64,000 nucleotides of DNA, from positions 62,001 through 126,000 of the forward strand of contig JADKBK010000007.1 of assembly GCA_016715075.1 (NCBI GenBank), given 5' to 3'. Source of the stretch: Bacteroidales bacterium. Its GTDB lineage: Bacteria > Bacteroidota > Bacteroidia > Bacteroidales > VadinHA17. The translations under genes and the position numbers were made by a program. The notes beneath the pieces were generated by a model that saw only the letters and a list, made by a program, of their open reading frames with translations, was not told where the DNA came from and ran no database searches. Positions 26,024-33,721 of the stretch are shown here, in pieces (positions within the stretch are counted from its first letter, which is position 1; each line of letters begins with the position of its first letter).

Positions 26024-26178
26024 AGCATCACAAAGATAATATTAGCCTGCAATAAAAGTACCTTATAACTGATGGTCACCATTCGATTGATATATGACAA
26101 AATGACCTCTCCGGACTGTGAATGAATATTTGGCAGGCCTTTTGTGGTTTAAAAATAAAAATTAGGAGGATAAATATT

Positions 26179-26856
26179 ATGAATATCTGGATAATCTTTA
26201 TAGGCTTCATGATCCTGAGCTGGATCGTGAGCATGGTGTTGAAATCAAAATTTACCAAGTACTCAAAGATACCCCTTGATAATGGTATGTCGGGACGTGA
26301 TGTTGCCGAGAAAATGTTGAGAGACTTTGGGATATCCAATGTAACAGTCAAAAGCGTAGAGGGTCAGCTTACCGATCATTATAATCCGGCTGACAGAACT
26401 ATTAATCTCAGCCATGATGTTTACAACGGACGAAGCATCTCTTCTGCAGCAGTTGCTGCACATGAGTGCGGACATGCAGTCCAGCATGCCAAAGCTTATG
26501 CATGGCTTGGATTAAGGTCCAAGCTGGTGCCGGTTGTCAGTTTTTCGTCAAAGTGGGTACAGTGGATATTGCTGGCAGGCGTTTTGCTTATCCAGACATT
26601 CCCTGCACTCCTGCTTGCCGGAATTATTCTTTTTGCATTTACGACAGTTTTCAGTTTTATTACATTGCCGGTTGAGATCGATGCCAGCCGCAGGGCGCTT
26701 GCATGGCTCTCGAATGCAGGAGTAACATCTTATAATAATCATGATAAAGCACAGGATGCCCTAAAATGGGCAGCATATACATATGTAGTTGCCGCTCTCG
26801 GGTCATTGGCTACGCTGCTTTATTATATAATGATTTTCACTGGATCAAGAAGATAA
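26179..26856 (+). CDS. YugP-like zinc metallopeptidase
   Basis: A 225-residue membrane protease of the PF04298 (YugP) family. Helix 1 (about 3-21) is followed by a cytoplasmic-facing region with the zinc motif AAHECGHAVQHA (about 95-106) and two or three helices further on. I start at the ATG 26179 because an unusually good Shine-Dalgarno, AGGAGGA at 26164-26170, sits 8 bases before it; a longer in-frame start at 26122 lacks support. Substrate unknown. It is followed by a tandem repeat and a convergent gene. Confidence 0.9.
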   Translation: MNIWIIFIGFMILSWIVSMVLKSKFTKYSKIPLDNGMSGRDVAEKMLRDFGISNVTVKSVEGQLTDHYNPADRTINLSHDVYNGRSISSAAVAAHECGHAVQHAKAYAWLGLRSKLVPVVSFSSKWVQWILLAGVLLIQTFPALLLAGIILFAFTTVFSFITLPVEIDASRRALAWLSNAGVTSYNNHDKAQDALKWAAYTYVVAALGSLATLLYYIMIFTGSRR

Positions 26857-26913
26857 TCTGATAAGATAAAAGACAAAAGTATTAAGACAAAAGTGAATTA
26901 AACGGGTATCTTG

Positions 26914-26960
26914 CTTTTGTCTTTTGTCTTTTGTCTTTTGTCTTTTGTCTTTTGTCTTTT
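26914..26960. repeat. heptanucleotide tandem repeat, CTTTTGT x 6.7
   Basis: Six perfect CTTTTGT units from 26914 to 26955, followed by CTTTT, ending at the stop codon of the minus-strand methyltransferase gene. A few complementary AAAGACAAAAG copies lie just upstream (26866-26895), so RNA from either strand can fold into long hairpins. It may end both convergent transcripts. Copy number is likely to vary between strains. Confidence 0.85.
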
Positions 26961-27717
26961 AACGTCCTGTTACCTCAAGCCATTTTGTTTGCTTGTGAAT
27001 AGTCCTCACAACAATCCATATTACCCCAGCCGAAACTGTAAGGTATATCCACATTGGAGTCAGGGAGATCCTTCCTGAAAGGAAATAGTTTCTGAAAAGA
27101 TCCATTAAGATAAAAATCACAAAAATATTTACAAAACTGTTATATTCTCTCTTAAGGACATTCCTTACCGAGAAAGGAAGCTTTGGTGGTACAAATTTCA
27201 GGGAATATGGAATAAAGGAGCTTACGGTTTCTGACCATTTGTCATATACCTCACCGAATTTTCTCCTGAGAAATTGTTCCTCTGCAAACATTATCCGCTC
27301 ATAGTACAGCCAGTAGATAAGCCCGAAGATAAATGTAAAGCAGAAGGAACGAAGGAATAATACAGGTCCAAGCCACATGAAAAAATTACCGAGGTAGAGA
27401 GGATGCCTCAACAGTGAATATATGCCTGTTACATTCAGCTCATCTGCAACCTGACCGTCAACGGTATTCCGGCCGGAAGTATTTTTGGGAGTAAATCCGA
27501 CAGTCAGTATACGGATAACCTGCCCCAGAATGCTTACTCCCAGAAAAATAAGCTCATCGCGCATATCAAAGAGTATTGCCTGCCGGTTACCAAGGTACAT
27601 AACAATTATACCTGCAACAACCAATATTACGGGTAGCCAGCTTCTTCTTCTGAACAGCCAGTTTCCGGAGTTTTCAAATTCATGTACCAGAGCCATCTTT
27701 CGTTTTTTTTTGTGCAA
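26959..27717 (-). CDS. isoprenylcysteine carboxyl methyltransferase (ICMT/PEMT)-like membrane protein
   Basis: A 252-residue membrane protein with about five helices. The methyltransferase signature is GIYSLLRHPLYLGNFFMWLG with YYERIMFAEEQFLRRKFG following, as in the ICMT/PEMT superfamily that methylates phospholipids or prenylcysteines with SAM. The substrate is unknown. It is the last gene of the minus-strand run, 13 bases after the outer-membrane protein gene. The start may be M8 (27696) rather than M1. Confidence 0.85.
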   Translation of the reverse strand: MHKKKRKMALVHEFENSGNWLFRRRSWLPVILVVAGIIVMYLGNRQAILFDMRDELIFLGVSILGQVIRILTVGFTPKNTSGRNTVDGQVADELNVTGIYSLLRHPLYLGNFFMWLGPVLFLRSFCFTFIFGLIYWLYYERIMFAEEQFLRRKFGEVYDKWSETVSSFIPYSLKFVPPKLPFSVRNVLKREYNSFVNIFVIFILMDLFRNYFLSGRISLTPMWIYLTVSAGVIWIVVRTIHKQTKWLEVTGR

Positions 27718-27730
27718 AAGTATGAAAATT

Positions 27731-28882
27731 CTAGAAACTGATTTTAACTCTTAAAAATGCCATGTTGATTTTTTCGGAGGAAGATGCTGTTTTACTGTCA
27801 AAATGCTGCCAGTAAAGTGAGAAATCGACATTCTCAGCAACTGAAAAATCCAGTGAAGGACCGGCATAATAGCCATTCATATCCGGAAACCACATTGCAG
27901 AAAGAGATGCATTGAAGAGTGGGGTAACAGGCCAGGTAAGCTGTCCGAACGCTGTAAATTCTGAAAAAGCCAGCTCCTTTGCAGAGAGTGTTCCGAAATA
28001 AAAATCGCTGAAACTTTCAGGATCCGCGGGATTACTGCAAATCATCAGCTGAGCCTGAGCCATGCTGTTATTTTTAAAAGTTTTATCAAATCCGAAAGTG
28101 AAGATACCTGTACCAGCTGCTCCGCTGAAATTATCATATGGCTGAAACCATGCTGCTTCTCCCCTGAATGAGACGGAACCAAAGGACCCTGACCATCCGG
28201 CCCCTGCCATCAGATCTTCAGAGTCAACATAGCCTGCAAGAAATTGTATATCGTAGCCCCATTTATTAAACCTGTAGAGTGCCGATGCTGTTACATTGTT
28301 TTCATGATCGGCTTTGATGGCAAATTCGACTGCGGAAGAATATCCGGGGAAATACTGAAGCCTGATTGCATCGCTTCCTGGTCTTTCGATATAATCAAAA
28401 TCGAAAAAGGAATATGTATTGAAGATATCATTCGGATTCCAAACAAGTGTCTGTCCCCAGTTTATCCTCTGTCTGCCGATCCGTGCCTGAAATTTTCCAT
28501 AGTTAAAATCAGCCCAGAGACGATCGATTGTTGTATTCAGAAAAAACGACTGTTTATTAAGAATGTTCCAGGAAAGATCGGCCCAGCCCTGATCATCAGC
28601 AATCATATCGTCATAGTCCGGTACGCTCCTTACCATATCTCCGGTAAAAAGCCTGTTCCTGAATTCCGCCCCGAAAGTTATATTTTCATTTACATATCCC
28701 TTCAGGTTTAGCCTGTTGTGAATAAGGTTATCATTGATAAAAGGTCCTGACAATGAGTTGAACATAGCGCTCTGCATAGTCGACAGGTATCCGTTCAATG
28801 TCAGGAACCGGGGCTTTTCCTGTGACAAAGCGGATCCGAAACCTAAAACCAGAAGTGAAAAAAACATCAGAATCTTTCCCAT
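27731..28882 (-). CDS. porin-like outer-membrane beta-barrel protein
   Basis: A 383-residue protein with a signal peptide (1-20, FGSALSQ) and many amphipathic strands; GRQRINWGQTLVWNPNDIFN and the final strand MAFLRVKISF (ending in Phe) are typical for outer-membrane barrels, loosely like DUF1302-type proteins. No plug or TonB box is seen. It stands between the ABC ATPase (19 bases after) and the methyltransferase, so it may be the outer-membrane exit of the ABC cassette. Confidence 0.75.
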   Translation of the reverse strand: MGKILMFFSLLVLGFGSALSQEKPRFLTLNGYLSTMQSAMFNSLSGPFINDNLIHNRLNLKGYVNENITFGAEFRNRLFTGDMVRSVPDYDDMIADDQGWADLSWNILNKQSFFLNTTIDRLWADFNYGKFQARIGRQRINWGQTLVWNPNDIFNTYSFFDFDYIERPGSDAIRLQYFPGYSSAVEFAIKADHENNVTASALYRFNKWGYDIQFLAGYVDSEDLMAGAGWSGSFGSVSFRGEAAWFQPYDNFSGAAGTGIFTFGFDKTFKNNSMAQAQLMICSNPADPESFSDFYFGTLSAKELAFSEFTAFGQLTWPVTPLFNASLSAMWFPDMNGYYAGPSLDFSVAENVDFSLYWQHFDSKTASSSEKINMAFLRVKISF

Positions 28883-28901
28883 ATGAGATGCCTGTGCAGA
28901 T

Positions 28902-29588
28902 TTATTCCCTTACATCATCAGATATCACCCTTCCATCCTCCAGAGTAATTACACGATGTGCCATCTTAACAACGCGGGGGTCATGGGTTGAAAAGATAAA
29001 AGTTATTTTTTCTCCATGGTTAAGCGTTTCCATTATCCCGAGAAGGGTTGTTGCAGATTTTGAATCAAGATTTGCAGTAGGTTCATCGGCAAGGACAAAT
29101 TTGGGTCTGGAGGCAAGAGCTCTTGCAACGGCAACCCTCTGCTGCTGTCCTCCTGATAATTTTGAAGGCCTGCTGTTTATCCTGTCGCCCAGACCCACAG
29201 CGTTAAGAAGTTCGAGGGTCCTCTCATCGCGCTCTTTTCGTGGCCATTTCTGTAACGACATAATGAATTCCACATTCTCCTTAGCCGTGAGTACTGGTAT
29301 AAGGTTATAAGCCTGAAATACAAAACCTATATTTCTCATTCTGAAATCAATAAGTTGTGATGACTTCAGTTTTGAAAGGTTAGTTCCGTCAATTATAATT
29401 TCTCCTGATGAAGGCATGTCGAGACCACCAATGAGATTAAGAAGTGTGGTTTTTCCTGATCCTGAAGGGCCGACAATTGCGACAAATTCCGCCTCGTCAA
29501 AATCAAGAGAAACGTCATTGACAGCATGCACAGGGACTTCCGAGCCATCATATATTTTATTTACCTTTTTTAATTCAAGGACCTTCAT
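28902..29588 (-). CDS. ABC transporter ATP-binding protein (LolD/MacB type)
   Basis: A 228-residue ATPase. Walker A GPSGSGKT (40-47), signature LSGGQQQ (144-150), Walker B FVLADEPT (165-172) and the switch histidine (FSTHDPR) are intact. This type, with FtsX-like permeases, extracts lipids or lipoproteins or pumps out small molecules. It is 28 bases after the second permease, and both permeases form its partners. Confidence 0.95.
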   Translation of the reverse strand: MKVLELKKVNKIYDGSEVPVHAVNDVSLDFDEAEFVAIVGPSGSGKTTLLNLIGGLDMPSSGEIIIDGTNLSKLKSSQLIDFRMRNIGFVFQAYNLIPVLTAKENVEFIMSLQKWPRKERDERTLELLNAVGLGDRINSRPSKLSGGQQQRVAVARALASRPKFVLADEPTANLDSKSATTLLGIMETLNHGEKITFIFSTHDPRVVKMAHRVITLEDGRVISDDVRE

Positions 29589-29616
29589 TGTTTTTCAGTT
29601 TATATTGTAAGAAAGA

Positions 29617-31041
29617 CTATTCTGTTCTAATAGCTTCGGCAGGATCAAGCTTCAAAGCTTTCCTTGCCGGCCACACTGAAGAGATAATTGCAGTGGAAAT
29701 AACCATGATAGTGATAATTATAAAAAAGAAGGGGGTGATAACAGGGTAAACTGTTGCTGCAAAGCCAATAGCTTCAAAACCTTCTCCCCAGCTTAAAAAA
29801 TGGATCCCGGTTTTTCCGAGCGACATTACAATTACCCAGCCTCCAACCATTCCGGCAGCCGCTCCCACAACTGTCAGAAATATTGTTTCAAGCATGATCA
29901 TGCTGAATATCCTGCGCCTGTTCATCCCAATTGCCATCAGCATTCCGAGTTCCCTTGTTCTCTCAAGGATAGTCATCATCATGGTATTGATGATGCCAAA
30001 AGCCAGGGCAAACATTACTATACCAATAAAAATGAAATAATATATTATCATGAAATCATTCATCATTGCTGCATCAGGTGCCAGTTCCTTCCAGGTACTT
30101 ACAGTGTTGTGCCGGGATATGCCCGATAATTTTTCCTTTGCAGACCCTGCATTTTCAATGTCTTCGATCATTATGGCGATCTCATGAATGAGTATGCTTT
30201 TCCCGTCATACAACGCAGCAAGCTCTCCGGCATTTACAAACGCAGTTACCTGATCAAAACCCGTATTTGTCGTCCGGTATATCCCGCATACTCTGAATGT
30301 TCCCTGCACAGGAGTCCCCTGCTCATCGGATAGGGTAATCTGAATTTTATTTCTGATTTTGTACTCCAGTGATGAGTCCATCAGCTGGCGGCCATAATTG
30401 TCAAGCTCTTTCCCTGTAAGTAAAGATTTTAGTATTGCCCTGAAATCTTTGGGCGAGCGGAAACGTTCATCCTTGATACCCGCCAGCTTTGAAAGTACGG
30501 ATTTTGGAAATTCCCCCCTCTCCAGTTTACCAATTACCGTATCTGTAAGGCAGTATTGTTTAAGTTTAAGTATTTCAGCAGTTTTATCACTTATGAGTAT
30601 GGTCCCCGGTTTATCCTTATCAAGATAATTACCTGCTCCCGGGATTATTTTTTTATAAATCTCTGATACCTGTTTCTCTCTTTCCGGATCAATACCGTAA
30701 ATAAAGATCCCTGTATTTGCCCATGGGGTATTTGCCATAACAACCATTTTTGTCCTTGCCACCCATCCCTTTAGTCCCGGCAGTTGTTTTACAGCTTCTG
30801 CTACAAGAGCAGTATCCTGGACCGTCAGATTTATCTCCTCATTTTTCAGGTAATCTGAATTATGGATCTGAATATGTGACACCTCATTGTATATTGCGTC
30901 GTGTAGTCTCTGTTCGACCCATCCCTCCATAATACCCACCACCATAACACCCGATATAATACCCAGAGTGGAAGCAACAATCACTACAAGGCTCCGCACT
31001 TTGTTACGCCATATGTTTTTCCATGAGATTGACAATATCAT
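29617..31041 (-). CDS. FtsX-type ABC transporter permease (second)
   Basis: A 474-residue permease. One N-terminal helix (about 15-38), a periplasmic MacB-like domain (about 45-340) and three C-terminal helices (about 340-465) make up the FtsX/MacB plan. The ending PARKALKLDPAEAIRTE is the usual coupling-helix tail. It follows the first permease by 12 bases. A pair of unequal permeases with one ATPase resembles LolC/LolE. Confidence 0.92.
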   Translation of the reverse strand: MILSISWKNIWRNKVRSLVVIVASTLGIISGVMVVGIMEGWVEQRLHDAIYNEVSHIQIHNSDYLKNEEINLTVQDTALVAEAVKQLPGLKGWVARTKMVVMANTPWANTGIFIYGIDPEREKQVSEIYKKIIPGAGNYLDKDKPGTILISDKTAEILKLKQYCLTDTVIGKLERGEFPKSVLSKLAGIKDERFRSPKDFRAILKSLLTGKELDNYGRQLMDSSLEYKIRNKIQITLSDEQGTPVQGTFRVCGIYRTTNTGFDQVTAFVNAGELAALYDGKSILIHEIAIMIEDIENAGSAKEKLSGISRHNTVSTWKELAPDAAMMNDFMIIYYFIFIGIVMFALAFGIINTMMMTILERTRELGMLMAIGMNRRRIFSMIMLETIFLTVVGAAAGMVGGWVIVMSLGKTGIHFLSWGEGFEAIGFAATVYPVITPFFFIIITIMVISTAIISSVWPARKALKLDPAEAIRTE

Positions 31042-31053
31042 AATTATTCTTTT

Positions 31054-32475
31054 TTAACTCCTAAGCGCCTCAATCACTTTTAGCTTAGTGATCTTTCTCA
31101 AAGGATATATTGTTGCAATGAGTACCATTATGAATACTACTATTACCTGCCAGTAGAAATATGGGCCGAACCATGCTGTTGGCATTACCGCATCCCATCC
31201 AATATCCTCCATCATTTTCCCGATATCTCCCTTCATGAGGATCGGATTAAAATAGAAATAGATAATCACCGGTGCGCTAACTGTCATTCCGCCTGCCAGT
31301 CCAAGTATTCCCAGCAGGATCATTTCAAAAGTGACAATTCTCTTAAGTCTGTTCTTTTGCATCCCGATAGCTACCAGGACTCCAAACTCACGTGTCCGCT
31401 CAGCGATCATCATCAGTACAGTACCGAAGATTCCGAAAAAAATTATGAAATAGAGCATAGCGAGTGTTGCCAGACCTGTCTGACTGTCTCCCTGTATTTG
31501 CTGGACCATCACCGGATTAAGATCCTCCCAGGTTTTTACTACAGTGCTTTTATCAGTAAGAAGCTTGCCGATACCTGCCTGAGCCCCGCTCATTGTCCGT
31601 TTTGATTTTCCGGTCAGATTTACGGAGAGGGAGGTTATTTTTCCGGTTACATCAAAGAATTTCTGAGCCGCCGGGATTGTCATTATGATCAGTTTACTAT
31701 CGATATCAGCCACCGGCATTTTTATTATTCCTCTTACAGCGAATATTCCTGCTGCAGAAGATCCATGGTAACCCTGGCCCAGGAGAATCACAGTATCACC
31801 AATTGACACTTTCAGAAATCCAGCCAGTCTGGATGAAACCAGGACACCTTCATCGTTTTCTGCCAGAAAACCGTTAGGAACGGCACTTGCCCTGAGAATA
31901 TTATCCATGTACAGATCATTATCTGAAGACGATAACCCCAGATCAAGTTCAAGCCTTGCCCTGGAAGAATAAGATGATCCGACTATCATTTCCAGTTTGT
32001 CGGCTATTTCTTCAGGAATTGCCCGGGAACTCTTAATTTTATCGAACACATCAGATGTAATTGTGTATTTTACTAGTTTATTTTCGGGGTTTGAGAATTT
32101 CTTTTCCTTCGCGGGATCAATTGCCAGCAGTGCCACCCCTTTTGTCTGGGCTCCGCTTGAGGCAAGCACAAATGACTCAATACGGGGTGCTACTGAAACA
32201 ACATCTTTAACACCTTCAACAGCCCGGTCAAGGGAATCGCTGTATACAAAGGAATAATCAACAGACGGGTTATCCTGGTATTTAACATGCTGTACCTGAA
32301 GGTAACCGGTATATGATTCTATGAAATTCATTATCATCCGGTCGTAGCTTCCCAATTGAACCGATCGCATTATGACAGCAAAGAATACTGCAAAGAATAC
32401 AGAGGCGGATGTAATCATTGTCCGACGCTTGTTTCTCCAGAGATTTCGCCAGGCTATCTTAAAATCATCTTTCAT
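31054..32475 (-). CDS. FtsX-type ABC transporter permease (first)
   Basis: A 473-residue permease of the same layout: helix at about 20-42, periplasmic MacB-like domain, then three helices from about 340. The tail PLRKITKLKVIEALRS is the family mark. It shares its overall design with the next gene but the two are clearly different, as in LolC and LolE. A 131-base gap with short repeats separates it from the LolA-like gene upstream. Confidence 0.92.
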   Translation of the reverse strand: MKDDFKIAWRNLWRNKRRTMITSASVFFAVFFAVIMRSVQLGSYDRMIMNFIESYTGYLQVQHVKYQDNPSVDYSFVYSDSLDRAVEGVKDVVSVAPRIESFVLASSGAQTKGVALLAIDPAKEKKFSNPENKLVKYTITSDVFDKIKSSRAIPEEIADKLEMIVGSSYSSRARLELDLGLSSSDNDLYMDNILRASAVPNGFLAENDEGVLVSSRLAGFLKVSIGDTVILLGQGYHGSSAAGIFAVRGIIKMPVADIDSKLIIMTIPAAQKFFDVTGKITSLSVNLTGKSKRTMSGAQAGIGKLLTDKSTVVKTWEDLNPVMVQQIQGDSQTGLATLAMLYFIIFFGIFGTVLMMIAERTREFGVLVAIGMQKNRLKRIVTFEMILLGILGLAGGMTVSAPVIIYFYFNPILMKGDIGKMMEDIGWDAVMPTAWFGPYFYWQVIVVFIMVLIATIYPLRKITKLKVIEALRS

Positions 32476-32527
32476 TTCCCTGCCTTCTCATTTTAATTAT
32501 TATACGTGCCCGATACTGTGGACTTTG

Positions 32528-32586
32528 TGCTCAGTGCTCAGGGCTCAGGGCTCAGGGCAAATCATTCCAAATCCTGTGCCCTGAGC
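32528..32586. repeat. 7-bp tandem repeat (T/G)GCTCAG x 4 and hairpin
   Basis: Four copies of (T/G)GCTCAG lie at 32528-32555. GCTCAGGGC at 32550-32558 pairs with GCCCTGAGC at 32578-32586, making a 9-bp stem. It lies between the LolA-like gene and the first permease, where it could weaken read-through in a polar way. Similar GCTCAG repeats are often scattered in such genomes. Confidence 0.65.
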
Positions 32587-32606
32587 TCTTAGCCCTGCGC
32601 CATTTA

Positions 32607-33371
32607 TTACCTTATCCTTTTCATATTCTGCTGTGAGAAGAAGCTCTCTTCAATAGGAACATTAAATTTAATATCCTTAATAATGACTACGGTTTTGTTC
32701 CCCTTCTCCTCAGCGGGAATAAGCTCGAGCTTTGTAGGGATTACTCTGCCATCCATTGCTTTTATTTCAGAGCCCAGTTCAGTCCTCACGAGCGATCCAT
32801 CCTCATCATACAGCTCCGCTTTTAAGACAAGAAGATCCTTTTTATCGATCCATCTTATCTGATGTCCCCATACCACAGAAGCCTCCGCTCTGGCGACCAT
32901 TTTGATCTTATAGCAAAGCCTGTCGCCAATAATCTCTTCAGATACAATTTCGTGAGTATAATCATTTACTACTGATGACTCCTTAAGAATATCATCATTT
33001 GTATAATCAGACCCCATCCAGCCTTGCGACATCATTGATGGCGGGAGTTTGATAAGTCTGTTTATTGAAGGGTTCCAGCTCCACATCTCCTGACCCCGTT
33101 TAAGGAATGTCTGGCCTTTATCCTTAGCCGGAGCTGTGATCAGTGTTAATGAATTCTCGCGGCCCATGGTCCAGCTCCTGAATTCAACCGTTCGCTCCCA
33201 TGAGGGTCTGACAATTGTCATAACCATAGTACTTATGCCTGATTTCTCGCCATTGAATTTATCATCTGCTTTTCTTACAATTTCTTTAGCCGGTAATGTT
33301 TGTGCAGTGATAGTCAATATGCTTAAGCATATATTGATAATTACCAGACCTGTATAATATGTTATTCTCAT
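32607..33371 (-). CDS. outer-membrane lipoprotein-sorting (LolA-like) protein
   Basis: A 254-residue periplasmic protein. Signal peptide 1-24 (MRITYYTGLVIINICLSILT), then a LolA/LolB-type half-barrel (about 30-250) with SWTMGRENSLTLITAP and the typical RRL-like loop MWSWNPSINRLIKLPPSM. This group carries lipophilic cargo across the periplasm. I start at the ATG 33371, which begins the signal peptide; an upstream in-frame ATG overlaps the TetR remnant. It is the first intact gene of the cassette. Confidence 0.88.
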   Translation of the reverse strand: MRITYYTGLVIINICLSILTITAQTLPAKEIVRKADDKFNGEKSGISTMVMTIVRPSWERTVEFRSWTMGRENSLTLITAPAKDKGQTFLKRGQEMWSWNPSINRLIKLPPSMMSQGWMGSDYTNDDILKESSVVNDYTHEIVSEEIIGDRLCYKIKMVARAEASVVWGHQIRWIDKKDLLVLKAELYDEDGSLVRTELGSEIKAMDGRVIPTKLELIPAEEKGNKTVVIIKDIKFNVPIEESFFSQQNMKRIR

Positions 33372-33378
33372 AATTTCA

Positions 33379-33498
33379 TTATTTATAAAGGGCAATGATT
33401 CTGTCAACTGTTTTGGAAATGTTATCTTCATCCACATCATCCTGGCAGATAGTTATCCTGGCAAAACCTTCAATCGTACAGATAAACAGGACGTTCAT
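33379..33498 (-). pseudogene. remnant of a TetR-family regulator (C-terminal piece)
   Basis: A 39-residue open frame, MNVLFICTIEGFARITICQ, then DDVDEDNISKTVDRIIALYK, ending 7 bases before the LolA-like start. Its sequence looks like the last two helices of a TetR regulator (the FI-TIEG phrase and the final helix), but the N-terminal HTH is missing, and a TGA stop lies directly before the ATG. A TetR gene at this position would be expected for an operon with a palindromic operator just upstream. I infer an internal deletion. It could instead be a real short peptide or a chance match. Confidence 0.5.
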
Positions 33499-33517
33499 TC
33501 AATAAAAATTACCTTAA

Positions 33518-33540
33518 AACCGTTTTTCGACTGAACGGTT
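33518..33540. promoter_or_regulatory. palindromic operator, AACCGTT-N9-AACGGTT
   Basis: Arms at 33518-33524 and 33534-33540 are perfect inverse complements with a 9-base spacer. It is about 20 bases above the TetR remnant and about 145 bases above the LolA-like start, where a TetR protein would bind. The element is intact although the regulator gene appears to be truncated. Confidence 0.6.
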
Positions 33541-33721
33541 AATCAAAGTTAAAAACTGACTGATAAACTTACAAATATTTTAATTTAATTTCTGAATTTT
33601 CAATGAAGTACAATCACTCTCACCTGGGTTTAAATCCATAAAAACAAATATTTGAAGATTGGTTACTAATTATTCTCGAAAGATTTTTATCTTTAACAGT
33701 TGTACAAAAACCAATTTTGCA

